Assembly (NCBI RefSeq): GCF_003172955.1
Contig: NZ_QGKR01000145.1
Location: 1-32,634, forward strand
Origin: Micromonospora acroterricola
GTDB lineage: Bacteria; Actinomycetota; Actinomycetes; Mycobacteriales; Micromonosporaceae
Length of the DNA: 32,634 nucleotides
Reading direction: 5' to 3'
Shown here: one piece after another, positions 18,786-26,818 of the stretch
Layout: every line of letters begins with the position of its first letter
Position numbering within the stretch: position 1 is the stretch's first letter
Notes under the pieces: model-generated
Database searches by the model: none
The model's input: the letters and a program-made list of their open reading frames with translations, nothing else
What the model was told of the DNA's origin: nothing
Position numbers and translations under genes: made by a program

Positions 18786-19741
18786 TCCTCGCGCGTGCCG
18801 ACCAGGCCAGCCGCCGGTACGGCGACGTCCTGGCCCTCGACCGTGTCGACCTGGACGTCCGGGCCGGTGAGCTGGTCGGCCTGCTTGGCCCCAACGGTGC
18901 CGGCAAGAGCACCCTGATGAACCTGCTCGTCGGTCTGCGCCGGCCCAGCTCCGGACGGGTCGAGCTGTTCGGCGGCGACCCCCGCGACCCGGCGTCCCGG
19001 CGACAGATCGGGGTCACCCCGCAGGAAACCGGCCTGCCCGGGACTCTGCGCGTCGGCGAGGTCGTCGACTTCGTGTCCGCGCACTACCCGGACCCGGTGC
19101 CCCGCGCGGAACTGTTGAACCGCTTCGGCCTGGGCGACCTCGCCCGGCGGCAGACCGGCGGCCTGTCCGGCGGGCAGCGGCGTCGGCTCGCGGTGGCGCT
19201 GGCGTTCGTCGGCCGGCCCCGACTGGTGCTGCTCGACGAGCCGACCACCGGCCTGGACGTGGCCGCCCGGCACACCCTGTGGGACGCGATCCGGGCGTTC
19301 CACGACGACGGCGGGACCGTCCTGTTGAGCAGCCACTACCTGGAGGAGGTGGAGACACTGGCCCGCCGGGTGGTGGTGATCGGGCAGGGCCGGGTGCTCG
19401 CCGACGACACGGTGGACGCGGTACGCGGGATCGTCGGCGTACGCCGGGTCAGCCTGGTCGCCGACGAACTGCCCGAGCTGCCCGGCGTCGTCCGCACCGA
19501 GCGGATCGACGGCCGGCTGCACCTGCTCACCAGCGATGCCGACCAGCTGGTCCGGGCGCTGGTCACCACCGGGACCGCCTTCGCCGACCTGGAGGTCCGG
19601 CCCACCTCGCTGGAGGAGGCGTTCCTCGCCATCACCGGCGCGGACGGGCCCGCCACCAGCGGCGAACCCATGGGCGAAGACCCCACCACCCGGGAGCAGC
19701 CCACCACCGCCGCTGCCGGCGGCCAACCGACCCCCGCCTGA
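18782..19741 (+). CDS. ABC exporter ATP-binding protein
   Basis: 319 residues. Walker A GPNGAGKST (about 36-44), Q-loop in VTPQETGLPG, signature LSGGQRRRLAVALAF, Walker B LVLLDEPTTGLD, and switch His in LLSSHYLEEVETLA. The C-terminal extension after about residue 210 (regulatory or dimerisation) includes SLEEAFLAITG, as in drug-exporter type ATPases such as DrrA. The last 30 residues are a hydrophilic Pro/Thr tail (GEPMGEDPTTREQPTTAA). ATG overlaps the regulator stop. It pairs with the ABC-2 permease gene 10 bases downstream. Confidence 0.92.
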   Translation: MILARADQASRRYGDVLALDRVDLDVRAGELVGLLGPNGAGKSTLMNLLVGLRRPSSGRVELFGGDPRDPASRRQIGVTPQETGLPGTLRVGEVVDFVSAHYPDPVPRAELLNRFGLGDLARRQTGGLSGGQRRRLAVALAFVGRPRLVLLDEPTTGLDVAARHTLWDAIRAFHDDGGTVLLSSHYLEEVETLARRVVVIGQGRVLADDTVDAVRGIVGVRRVSLVADELPELPGVVRTERIDGRLHLLTSDADQLVRALVTTGTAFADLEVRPTSLEEAFLAITGADGPATSGEPMGEDPTTREQPTTAAAGGQPTPA

Positions 19742-19751
19742 GGAGGCCACC

Positions 19752-20489
19752 GTGCAGCTCGCCCTGGTCCACGCCCGCTACCAGCTCCTGGAGATCGTCC
19801 GGATTCCGGTGGCCGTCTTCGGCAGCGCCTTCTTCCCGGCCGCCGCGATGATCTTCTTCGTGGTGCCGTTCGCCGGGGAGGACGCGACCGGCGCCACCTT
19901 CGCCACCGCGTCGATGGTCACCTTCTCGGTGATGAGCGCCAACATCTTCCAGTACGGCGTCGGCGTCGCCGAGGACCGCGACCAGCCGTGGAACCCGTAC
20001 ACCCGGACCCTGCCGGCCGGGCCCGCGCCCCGGTTCGCCGGGCGGGTGCTAGCCGGCCTGGCGCTGACGTACCTGTCGCTGATCCCGGTCGTCGTGATCG
20101 GCGCGACGCTGACCGCGGCCCGGATCACCCCGGTGGCCCTCCTGCTGACCGTCGGCACCGTGGCCGTCATCTCGGTGCCGTTCACGCTGATGGGGCTCGC
20201 CATCGGCTACTCGCTGCCGAGCAAGGCCGCCATCGTGGTGGCGCAGGTGGTGTTCCTGCCGCTCGCGTTCGGCGGCGGCCTGCTCTCCGCGCCGGGCGAG
20301 GCACCCGGGTTCATCGAGACGATCTCGCCGTTCCTGCCCACCCGGGGCGCCGCCGAGCTGATGTGGGCGGCGGTCGGCGACTATTCGGTCGAGCCCCTGG
20401 CGCTGATCATGCTCGGCGTCTGGGTGGTGCTGCTCGCCACGCTCGCCGGCTGGGCGTACCGGCGGGATGAGGGTCGCCGGTTCAGCTGA
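19752..20489 (+). CDS. ABC-2 type permease
   Basis: 245 residues with about six transmembrane helices. Visible: FGSAFFPAAAMIFFVVPFAG, FATASMVTFSVMSANIFQYG, the RFAGRVLAGLALTYLSLIPV region, ALLLTVGTVAVISVPFTLMG, IVVAQVVFLPLAFGGGLLSA, and LIMLGVWVVLLATLAGWAYR. The segment EDRDQPWNPYTRTLPAGPAP is the cytoplasmic loop typical of ABC-2 drug or lipid exporter permeases. The GTG start has a perfect AGGAGG at 19741-19746. The substrate cannot be read from the sequence; the set regulator-ATPase-permease suggests an inducible exporter. Confidence 0.9.
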   Translation: MQLALVHARYQLLEIVRIPVAVFGSAFFPAAAMIFFVVPFAGEDATGATFATASMVTFSVMSANIFQYGVGVAEDRDQPWNPYTRTLPAGPAPRFAGRVLAGLALTYLSLIPVVVIGATLTAARITPVALLLTVGTVAVISVPFTLMGLAIGYSLPSKAAIVVAQVVFLPLAFGGGLLSAPGEAPGFIETISPFLPTRGAAELMWAAVGDYSVEPLALIMLGVWVVLLATLAGWAYRRDEGRRFS

Positions 20490-20583
20490 CGATTCGCCCG
20501 TTTCCACCCCGGTTCGCGGCGGGACGGTGCCAGGATTCCGGCAGGGGGCCGCCGTGGCCGCCGGGGCCGAGAGGGGTCTTGAC

Positions 20584-21348
20584 GTGAGCACCGTCCCGCC
20601 GGGTACGCCCTGCTGGGCCGACCTGGCCACCCCGGACCTGACCGACGCGCGGCGCTTCTACCCGGAGCTGTTCGGCTGGACCGGGCAGGTGACGCCGGAG
20701 CCCGAGGCGGGCGGCTACACGGTCTTCCTGCTCAACGGGCGGGCGGTGGCCGGGGCCGGGCCGCCGGCGATCCCCGACCAGGTGCCGATCTGGTCGACGT
20801 ACCTGGCCACCGACGACGCGGAACTGGTCGCCGGCCGGGTCGAACGGGCTGGCGGGCAGGTGGTGGTGCCGCCGTTCGAGGTGTTCGACCGGGGCCGGAT
20901 GGCGGTGTTCGCCGACCCGGCCGGCGCCACCTTCAGCGTCTGGCAACCGCAGGCGATGCCGGGCGCCGAGGTGTTCAACGTGCCGGGCGCGATGAGCTGG
21001 ACCGAGCTGGTCACCCCCGACCCGGAGGGTGCGAAGGTCTTCTACGAGCTGGTGTTCGGCTGGCAGCCGGACGACCAGCCGGTCGGCGGAATGACCTACA
21101 CCGGATGGCGGCTCGGGGCGCAGATCGTCGCGGGGATGATGCCGCCGTTCGCCGACGACTTCCCGGCCGACCTGCCCGCGTACTGGACGGTGTACTTCGC
21201 GGTGGCCGACGCGGACGCCGCCGCGGCCCGCGCCGCCGGACTCGGCGGGACCATCCTGGTGCCGCCCAGGGACAACCCGGCGGGCCGCTTCGCCGCCCTC
21301 CGGGACCCCCAGGGCGCCCTCTTCTCGGTGATCGACCTGGGGCAGTGA
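20584..21348 (+). CDS. Double VOC (glyoxalase-fold) protein
   Basis: 254 residues made of two tandem VOC domains. Domain 1 (about 8-120): GTPCWADLATPDLTDARRFY, LFGWTG, then VFADPAGATFSVWQP. Domain 2 (about 130-252): AMSWTELVTPDPEGAKVFYE, VFGWQPDDQP, ALRDPQGALFSVIDLG. This matches the CFP30B-like group of actinobacterial two-domain VOC proteins; some are hydroxylases or antigen-like proteins of unknown reaction. The usual metal ligands (His/Glu) are not obvious, so catalysis is uncertain. GTG start with a GAGGGG ribosome site. It lies after the ABC operon on the same strand and converges on the btu operon; a small GGGGC-GAT-GGCCCC-type hairpin in the 58-base gap may terminate transcription. 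Confidence 0.85.
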   Translation: MSTVPPGTPCWADLATPDLTDARRFYPELFGWTGQVTPEPEAGGYTVFLLNGRAVAGAGPPAIPDQVPIWSTYLATDDAELVAGRVERAGGQVVVPPFEVFDRGRMAVFADPAGATFSVWQPQAMPGAEVFNVPGAMSWTELVTPDPEGAKVFYELVFGWQPDDQPVGGMTYTGWRLGAQIVAGMMPPFADDFPADLPAYWTVYFAVADADAAAARAAGLGGTILVPPRDNPAGRFAALRDPQGALFSVIDLGQ

Positions 21349-21406
21349 CCCTGCGCGATCTTGCGCTTTCCGTCGCCGGTGTGGGGCGATGGCCCCGAGT
21401 GCCGGG

Positions 21407-22249
21407 TCAGGTTCCGCTGCGTTGGGGGCGGACGGGGACCACCAGGGGGCCGTGGGTGCCGGGGACCACCCGGACGCTGGCGCGGTAGTGCGTGGCCAGC
21501 AGGTGCTCGGTCAGCACCTCCTCGGGGGTTCCGACGGCGACCACCCCGCGGTCGGCGAGCAGGACCATGCGGTCGGCGTACTCGCCGGCCAGGGAGAGGT
21601 CGTGCATGGTGGCGAGCACGGTCAGGCCGTGCTCGCGACGCAGCTGGTCGACCAGTTCCAGCACCTCCTGCTGGTGGCCGATGTCCAGGGCACTGGTCGG
21701 CTCGTCGAGCAGCAGCAGCGTCGCGCCCTGGGCCAGGGCCCGGGCGAGGAAGACCCGCTGCCGTTCGCCGCCGGAGAGGGTGGCCAGCTCCCGGCGGTGG
21801 AAGCCGCTGAGGTCCAACCGGGCGAGCACGTCGTGCACGGCGGCCACGTCCGCGGCCGACTCCCGGCCCAGCGGCGGGATGTACGGGGTGCGGCCCAGCA
21901 GCACGTAGTCCAGCACCGACATGCCGGGCGGCACCACCGGGGACTGCGCCACCGTGGCCACCACCCGGGCCCGGTCGCGGCGACGTAGCGCGGCGCTCGG
22001 CGTACCGAACAGGGTGATCGCCCCCTGCGCGGACAGCAACCCGCCGATGGCGCGCAGCAGGGTCGACTTGCCGGCGCCGTTCGGGCCGATCACGGTGACC
22101 CACTCGCCGGCGGCGACGGTGAGGTCCACGCCGGTGAGGATCGGCGTGCCGTCCAGGCTGACGTGCAGCCCCCGGACCTCGACGGCCGGCACACCGGCCG
22201 CGCCCGCGCCGGTCGCACGGTCCGCGGCGGCGGTGGGCTCGCGGCTCAC
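21407..22249 (-). CDS. btuD: Corrinoid ABC importer ATPase
   Basis: 280 residues. Walker A GPNGAGKST, Q-loop VAQSPVVPPGMSVLDYVLLG (the D-Y-V-xx-GR pattern of the FecE/BtuD group), signature LSGGERQRVFLARAL, Walker B TLLLLDEPTSALD and switch His in TMHDLSLAGEYAD. Supplies energy for uptake through the BtuC-like permease. GTG start overlaps the permease stop (GTGA). Last gene of the riboswitch-controlled operon, so the cargo is taken to be cobalamin or a related corrinoid rather than a siderophore. The family alone would not decide this. Confidence 0.9.
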   Translation of the reverse strand: MSREPTAAADRATGAGAAGVPAVEVRGLHVSLDGTPILTGVDLTVAAGEWVTVIGPNGAGKSTLLRAIGGLLSAQGAITLFGTPSAALRRRDRARVVATVAQSPVVPPGMSVLDYVLLGRTPYIPPLGRESAADVAAVHDVLARLDLSGFHRRELATLSGGERQRVFLARALAQGATLLLLDEPTSALDIGHQQEVLELVDQLRREHGLTVLATMHDLSLAGEYADRMVLLADRGVVAVGTPEEVLTEHLLATHYRASVRVVPGTHGPLVVPVRPQRSGT

Positions 22250-23361
22250 GTGAACACCCGCCGGGCGGTACGCAGCACCAGCACGAAGAACGGGCCGCCG
22301 AGCAGGGCGGTGACCACCCCGATCGGGATCTCGGTCGGAGCGGCGGCGGTGCGGGCCACCACGTCGGTGAGCGCCAGGAACGCGGCGCCGAACAGCAGCG
22401 ACAGCGGCAAAATGACCCGGTAGCTCGACCCGGCGAGCAGCCGGACGGTGTGCGGCACGATGATGCCGACGAAGCCGATCAGGCCGGTCGCGGAGACCGC
22501 CGCGGCGGTGCCCAGCGAGGCGGCGGCGATCAGCAGGTAGCGGGAGCGCTGCGGGTGCAGGCCGAGGCTCCTCGCCTCGTCGTCGCCGACGGCGAGGACG
22601 TCCAGCTCGCGGCGGTGCAGCAGCACCACCACGGTGGTCAGCACGGCGTACGGCAGCACCAGCAGCACATCGTGCCAGCCGGCGGTGGCGAGCCGGCCGA
22701 GCAGCCAGGAGTAGACCGGCTGGATGCTGTCGGAGTGCCGTTGCAGCAGGTACGTCTGCCCGGCGGAGAGGAACGCGGAGACCGCCACCCCGGCCAGGAT
22801 CAGCATCGTGGGTGAGCGGCTCCGCCCGCCGGCACCACCGAGCAGGTAGGTCATCGTCACGGCGAGCAGGGAGCCGGCGAAGGCCGCCAGCGGGATGGTC
22901 ATCGGCAGCCCGGTGATCGAGCCCTGCCGACCGGCGCCGCCGAGGGCGATCACCGCGGTGACCGCGAGCCCGGCGCCGGCGGCCACGCCGAGCAGGTACG
23001 GGTCGGCCAGTGGGTTGCGGAACACCCCCTGGTAGCAGCCGCCGGCCAGGGCGAGCAGGCCGCCGACGAGCAGGCCCAGCACCACCCGGGGCAGCCGCAG
23101 CTCGGTGACGATCGCGATCTCCCGCTCGGTCAGCCCGCTGTCCAGGTGCACCCCCGGGATCAGGTTGAGCAACTCGGCGGCGACGCTGCCCGCCGGCAGG
23201 CTGACCGGGCCCAGCGAAACTCCGGCGACCAGCGCGACGAGCACCGCGAACACGCCGGCGACGAGCCAGCGTTTACGCAGCCCGACGGGCCGCGACGCGG
23301 GTGGCGTCCCGGCCGGTCGGGTGGGTGGCGCCGGGGCGGCCACCAGCGGCGCCCCGGTCAC
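22246..23361 (-). CDS. btuC: Corrinoid ABC importer permease (FecCD/BtuC family)
   Basis: 371 residues from the chosen GTG (VTGAPLVAAP), with about ten transmembrane helices. Typical FecCD/BtuC landmarks: ELRLPRVVLGLLVGGLLALA, GGCYQGVFRNPLADPYLLGV, GAGLAVTAVIAL, LGHxxxR-like SLGLHPQRSRYLL, GLIGFVGIIVPHTVRLLAG and PTEIPIGVVTALLGGPFFVL at the end. The frame is open to another GTG at 23421, but those 20 codons are the GTGA-bounded repeat, as in paaD, so I start after it; GAAGG five bases upstream serves as ribosome site. Uptake of corrinoid is inferred from the riboswitch ahead of the operon. Confidence 0.9.
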   Translation of the reverse strand: MTGAPLVAAPAPPTRPAGTPPASRPVGLRKRWLVAGVFAVLVALVAGVSLGPVSLPAGSVAAELLNLIPGVHLDSGLTEREIAIVTELRLPRVVLGLLVGGLLALAGGCYQGVFRNPLADPYLLGVAAGAGLAVTAVIALGGAGRQGSITGLPMTIPLAAFAGSLLAVTMTYLLGGAGGRSRSPTMLILAGVAVSAFLSAGQTYLLQRHSDSIQPVYSWLLGRLATAGWHDVLLVLPYAVLTTVVVLLHRRELDVLAVGDDEARSLGLHPQRSRYLLIAAASLGTAAAVSATGLIGFVGIIVPHTVRLLAGSSYRVILPLSLLFGAAFLALTDVVARTAAAPTEIPIGVVTALLGGPFFVLVLRTARRVFT

Positions 23362-23421
23362 CGAGCCTTCGTTCGTTCGCGACTGCGAGGATCGCAAACC
23401 CGGCTCACTCCTCGCGCTCAC
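23362..23421 (-). repeat. 60-bp GTGA-bounded element between btuF and btuC
   Basis: Minus strand: opens GTGAGCGCGAGGAGTG and carries CGCAGTCGCGAACGA, both shared with the 57-bp copies at 5459-5572; the middle differs. A second GTGA follows at once and is the btuC start. Removing the 60 bases leaves btuC starting 13 bases after the btuF stop. Confidence 0.8.
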
Positions 23422-23434
23422 GGACGGACGACGG

Positions 23435-24370
23435 TCACGCGGGCACCTTGGCGACCGCGTCGATGATGACCCGGAGCAGGTCCACGACCCGCGGGCCCCA
23501 GCGGGAGGCGACGTCGTCGTCCAGTGCCACGACCTGGTTGTTCTTCACCGCGGTCAGGCCGGCCCAGCCGCTGCGCGCCTTGACCGAGTCGGCGTTCTGC
23601 TGGCAGCACTTGGAGTCGGCCAGGAAGACGAAGTCCGGGTTGGCCTTGACGATGAACTCCTGGGACAGCTGGGGGTAACCGCCGTTCTTGCCGTCCGCGT
23701 CGGCCGGGTCGGCGATGTTGCTCAGGCCGGCCTGGCTGTAGAGCGAGCCGATGAAGGTTCTGCTGGTCACGCTGTACAGCTCGGGGCCCAGCTCGTGGTA
23801 GTAGGTCAGCTTCTCGGCACGCTGCGGCAGGTCCTTGACCAGCTTGGCGATGTCGTCCTTCATCCGGGTGGTGACGTCGGTCGCCTGGTCGGCGTGCCCG
23901 GTCAGGGTGCCCAGCTCGGTGATCTGCCGGTACGAGTCGTCCAGGGTGGTCGCCGCCGGGGTCAGGTAGACCGGAATCTTCAGCTTGCCGAGCTGGTCGA
24001 CGATCTTGTTGCGGTCGTCGGAGAGCACCACCAGGTCGGGGCTCTTGCCGGCGATCGCCTCGGCGTTGGGCTGGAAGCCGGAGAGGTCGGTCTTGGGCGC
24101 GTCGGCCGGGTAGTTGGAGTTGTCGTCGACCGCCGTCACCTGCGGGCCGGCGCCGATGGCGAAGAGCATCTCGGTGGCGCTGGCCGACAGCGAGACGATC
24201 TTCTCGGGGCGCTTGTCGAGCGTGAGCGAGCCGACCGTCACGGGGTAGTTGGCGGTCGCGGAGCTGGCGCCGGCGGCCGGTTCGTCGCCGGCCTTCTCGG
24301 CGCAGGCGCCGAGGGTGAGCGCGGCGACCGCGAGGGTCGCGGCGAAGAGCCGAGGGGTACGTCCGGACAT
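23435..24370 (-). CDS. btuF: Corrinoid-binding lipoprotein of the ABC importer
   Basis: 311 residues. Lipoprotein signal peptide with lipobox LGAC (lipidated Cys23), then a Ser/Ala/Gly spacer and a type III periplasmic-binding fold (TroA/BtuF): LDKRPEKIVSLSASATEMLF, VTAVDDNSNYPADA, KSPDLVVLSDDR, and the long central helix. The C-terminal lobe has NPDFVFLADSKCCQQN and ARSGWAGLTAVKNNQVVALD. Such proteins bind B12 or siderophores. The cobalamin riboswitch upstream selects B12 or a corrinoid. The ATG has AGGAGG 4 bases upstream, itself partly enclosed in a hairpin. First gene of btuF-btuC-btuD. Confidence 0.92.
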   Translation of the reverse strand: MSGRTPRLFAATLAVAALTLGACAEKAGDEPAAGASSATANYPVTVGSLTLDKRPEKIVSLSASATEMLFAIGAGPQVTAVDDNSNYPADAPKTDLSGFQPNAEAIAGKSPDLVVLSDDRNKIVDQLGKLKIPVYLTPAATTLDDSYRQITELGTLTGHADQATDVTTRMKDDIAKLVKDLPQRAEKLTYYHELGPELYSVTSRTFIGSLYSQAGLSNIADPADADGKNGGYPQLSQEFIVKANPDFVFLADSKCCQQNADSVKARSGWAGLTAVKNNQVVALDDDVASRWGPRVVDLLRVIIDAVAKVPA

Positions 24371-24376
24371 TGGTCC

Positions 24377-24414
24377 TCCTGTCGGTCGAGGAGTGTGGTG
24401 CTTCGCCGACAGGA
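24377..24414 (-). promoter_or_regulatory. Hairpin covering the btuF ribosome-binding site
   Basis: TCCTGTCGG (minus strand, 24414-24406) pairs perfectly over 9 bp with CCGACAGGA (24385-24377), which includes the first part of the AGGAGG ribosome site. The loop of 20 bases contains GCACC, complementary to GGTGC in the P5 hairpin of the riboswitch core. This is the expected expression platform for translational control. Confidence 0.65.
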
Positions 24415-24590
24415 CTTTCGTGCGCCCGCCCACGAGGCGCCCTTCCTCGAAGGCGCGTGTCGCGACCGATCCGCAGGCGACCTGGCTCGTCCCCGTCGTC
24501 AGGACGGGGCATCACAGTTGCGGGACAGCGCCGGTGTCGCACCGGCTTCGCTGCGGAGTGGTCGCTAAGACGGTAGCGCACGACCGGGAC
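24377..24590 (-). ncRNA. Cobalamin riboswitch
   Basis: On the minus strand the B12-box core reads GCGAAGCCGGTGCGAC then ACCGGCGCTGTCCCGCAACTG and TGATG: the P5 hairpin (24530-24546), then the near-invariant CTGTCCCGCAACTGTGA (core 24510-24524). The distal conserved GAGCCAGGTCGCCTGC follows, with GCCAGG at 24481-24486. A hairpin over the btuF ribosome site ends the leader. The 5' boundary is approximate. Known behaviour of the class: adenosylcobalamin binding represses B12 uptake genes. Confidence 0.93.
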
Positions 24591-24600
24591 CACCCATGTT

Positions 24601-24656
24601 GATCTAGGGCATATCGTCGTGAGTTGATCTCACAACACGACGATATGCCCTGGATC
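24601..24656. repeat. 21-bp near-perfect hairpin, likely repeat or terminator
   Basis: Arms 24601-24621 and 24636-24656 pair with a single G-T wobble; loop of 14 bases. AT-richer than its surroundings (GGGCATATCGTCGTG in the arm). It sits between the end of the M14 gene and the riboswitch, so it insulates btuF. The length and near-perfect symmetry look more like a dispersed palindromic repeat than an ordinary terminator. Confidence 0.7.
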
Positions 24657-24685
24657 GGCGTGGAAAGAGGACGAACGAGACGGAA

Positions 24686-24722
24686 GGGTGGGGCCCCGTA
24701 GGGGTGGGACGGGGCCCCACCC
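24686..24722 (-). terminator. 14-bp GC-rich terminator hairpin after the M14 gene
   Basis: Arms GGGTGGGGCCCCGT (24686-24699) and ACGGGGCCCCACCC (24709-24722) pair perfectly with a 9-base loop. It begins 4 bases after the minus-strand M14 stop. The following U-tract is short (TTCCGTCTC), common in high-GC actinobacteria. Confidence 0.8.
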
Positions 24723-24726
24723 CGAA

Positions 24727-26607
24727 TCAGGAGGCGGTGATGGTGACGTTGTCCACAGCCGCCTCCACGAGGCTCGCCGTGGAGGCGTCCGCCGCCTCGA
24801 CCAGGATGCGCACCTGCTGGCCCGCGTACGGGGTGAGGTTGAGGTTGGCGACCGCCCAGGTGCCGTTGCGGTTGGCCGCCGCGCCGGCCTGGGTGAGCAG
24901 GGCCGTGGTGCCGCCGTTGTGCACCACGCTCACGCGCAGGTAGTCCGCCGAGGAGGCGTTCGACCCGTGGGCCAGGTACCAGGCCAGAGAGAGGGTCAGC
25001 GTGCCGGACGACGGCAGGGTCACCGCCGGGGACCGGGCGCTGGTCACACCGCCGTCGAGGTCGTAGTCACCGGCCGCCGTGCCGGCGAGCCGCCCGGTGA
25101 CCAGGTCGTTGGCGCCGGCGTACGGGGTGAGCTGCTTGGCCCCGCTGGAGGTGGTCGCCTGGGCGGCGCCCCGCTCGAACGGTCCGGCCGTGGCGGTGTC
25201 GGTGCCGGCCGGGTTGGTGGTCCACCCGGTCGCGGTCTCGAAGGTGTCCGACCAGACCGTGGTGCCGCCACCCCCGCCGCCGCAGTACTGCGCCTGCTTG
25301 CCGATCGCCCGGTACGGGCAGTCGGCGTACTCGCTGAGCATCAGCACCGCCTCCCGGTTGCGGGAGGTCTGCGCCGGGATCACCTCGTCCGGCGGGTAGA
25401 AGCCGCCGCCGCCGGACGACCCCGGGTACATCTCGAAGGTGTACGCCCAGATGTTGTGGGTGGCCCACATCCAGTCGAGGCTGTCCCCGTCGGTGATGTA
25501 GAGGTCGCTGGACTGTTCCGGTGTGTAGTTGTTGGTGGCCGCCATCTGCTGCCCGATGGTGGCGAAGGTGTTGTACTGGTCCGCGCTCATCCCCGTCGCG
25601 GTGTTCGCGGTGGTGTATCCGTACGGCCAGAGCACCAGCTGCGAGTACGTGTGGAAGTCGATGTTCGCCTTGATCTGCTGTGTCCCGCCGACCACGCGGC
25701 TGTTGACGAAGTTGCGCAGCGCCTGGGTCTCCGGCGCGGAGAACGCCGACGGGCCACGGTAGGTCTCCGACGAGGTGGAGCCGGACGAACCACCGCAGCA
25801 GCCCCAGTTGTAGCCCCAGTTGCGGTTCAGGTCGGTGCCGACGTTGGACGAGCCGCTGTTGGGCTGCCGGTTCTTGCGCCAGGAGCGGTAGGAACCGGTG
25901 GCGATGTCGTACTCGCTGCCGTCCGGGTTGACCGTCGGCACGATCCAGATCTCCCGGCTGTTGACGATGTTCGTGATCCGGGAGTCGCCGCCGTAGCTGT
26001 CGGTGAAGAGGTTGAGCAGGTAGATGGCCATCTCGACGGTCAGGTGCTCGCGGGCGTGCTGCTGGGCGTTGAACAGGATCTCCGGCTCACCCTCGTCGGT
26101 GCCGACGTTGTCGGAGATCTTCACCGCCATCAGGTCGCGGCCCTCGTACGACGTACCGATGCTGATCTTGCGGGCGATGGCCGGGTGGTCGGCGACGGCC
26201 TGGTTGACCACGGCCGTCAGCTCGGCGTAGTCGTGGTAGTTGGAGTCGGCGGGCGGGAAGGCCAGCGTGCCCACCTCGCCGGCGCCGCGCTCGGCGTTCG
26301 GCGGCGGGGCGAGCGGTTCCAGCCGGAAGCCGAGCCGGCCGATCGCGGCGGCCTCCGTGGCGGTTGCCGAGATGTGCAGCACGCCGTGTTCGGAGTAGTC
26401 GATGGCGGCCCCGGTGCGGGCCACCGCGGTTCGGTCGGCGACGGTCCGGGGGCCGAGCACCCGGTAGCCGGCGGCGGGCTGTTCGGCGGTGCGGTCCGGT
26501 GCCGGTCGGGCGGCGACCGGGCCGGTGGCGACGGTGACGACTCCCAGCCCGGTGACGACGGCGAGCACCAGGAGGCGGCGGAGAGGGATGGACGCGCGGA
26601 GCGCCAT
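24727..26607 (-). CDS. Secreted zinc carboxypeptidase (M14 family)
   Basis: 626 residues. Sec signal peptide (to about residue 34), a propeptide-like region (about 45-115), then the M14 domain: zinc ligands H184-x-x-E187 in [14 protein letters not shown] and H319 in [16 protein letters not shown], substrate-binding NPDG and [11 protein letters not shown], and catalytic E392 in TFEMYPG. It is followed by a Gly-rich linker and a C-terminal beta-sandwich of about 170 residues ([20 protein letters not shown], then the [10 protein letters not shown] region) resembling accessory binding domains of secreted proteases. Removes C-terminal residues from peptides, as in carboxypeptidase T-like enzymes (family knowledge). 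ATG with GAGGAGGT ribosome site. Divergent from a second secreted peptidase. Confidence 0.92.
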   Translation of the reverse strand: MALRASIPLRRLLVLAVVTGLGVVTVATGPVAARPAPDRTAEQPAAGYRVLGPRTVADRTAVARTGAAIDYSEHGVLHISATATEAAAIGRLGFRLEPLAPPPNAERGAGEVGTLAFPPADSNYHDYAELTAVVNQAVADHPAIARKISIGTSYEGRDLMAVKISDNVGTDEGEPEILFNAQQHAREHLTVEMAIYLLNLFTDSYGGDSRITNIVNSREIWIVPTVNPDGSEYDIATGSYRSWRKNRQPNSGSSNVGTDLNRNWGYNWGCCGGSSGSTSSETYRGPSAFSAPETQALRNFVNSRVVGGTQQIKANIDFHTYSQLVLWPYGYTTANTATGMSADQYNTFATIGQQMAATNNYTPEQSSDLYITDGDSLDWMWATHNIWAYTFEMYPGSSGGGGFYPPDEVIPAQTSRNREAVLMLSEYADCPYRAIGKQAQYCGGGGGGTTVWSDTFETATGWTTNPAGTDTATAGPFERGAAQATTSSGAKQLTPYAGANDLVTGRLAGTAAGDYDLDGGVTSARSPAVTLPSSGTLTLSLAWYLAHGSNASSADYLRVSVVHNGGTTALLTQAGAAANRNGTWAVANLNLTPYAGQQVRILVEAADASTASLVEAAVDNVTITAS

Positions 26608-26705
26608 GGACTACCTCCTCAGAGGGCGGGAGATCCCGCTCGGTGGAGGACACTTCACCACCGGTCACATGGTCATATCAATATTTGTCTCTGTCTCCCC
26701 CATCC

Positions 26706-26742
26706 CAGGTGGACCATCGCTGCGGCAATGATTTTCCACCTG
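26706..26742. promoter_or_regulatory. Inverted repeat in the divergent promoter region of the two peptidases
   Basis: CAGGTGGA (26706-26713) and TCCACCTG (26735-26742) are perfect inverted repeats 21 bases apart, inside a 211-base intergenic region that is unusually AT-rich for this window (the ATATCAATATTTG segment just to its left). It may be a shared operator for both secreted peptidase genes. Confidence 0.5.
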
Positions 26743-26818
26743 TGAACATCTGGCGAAACTTCCTTCCAAGCGAGACACTGACCAGCGACGATGCCCCTCT
26801 CGACACCGCGGAGCACCC

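Noticed and set aside
24688..26745. 685-codon plus-strand open frame over the M14 gene
   Set aside because: M14 active-site residues on the minus strand are intact; the other frame is Val/Gly/Arg-rich without structure.
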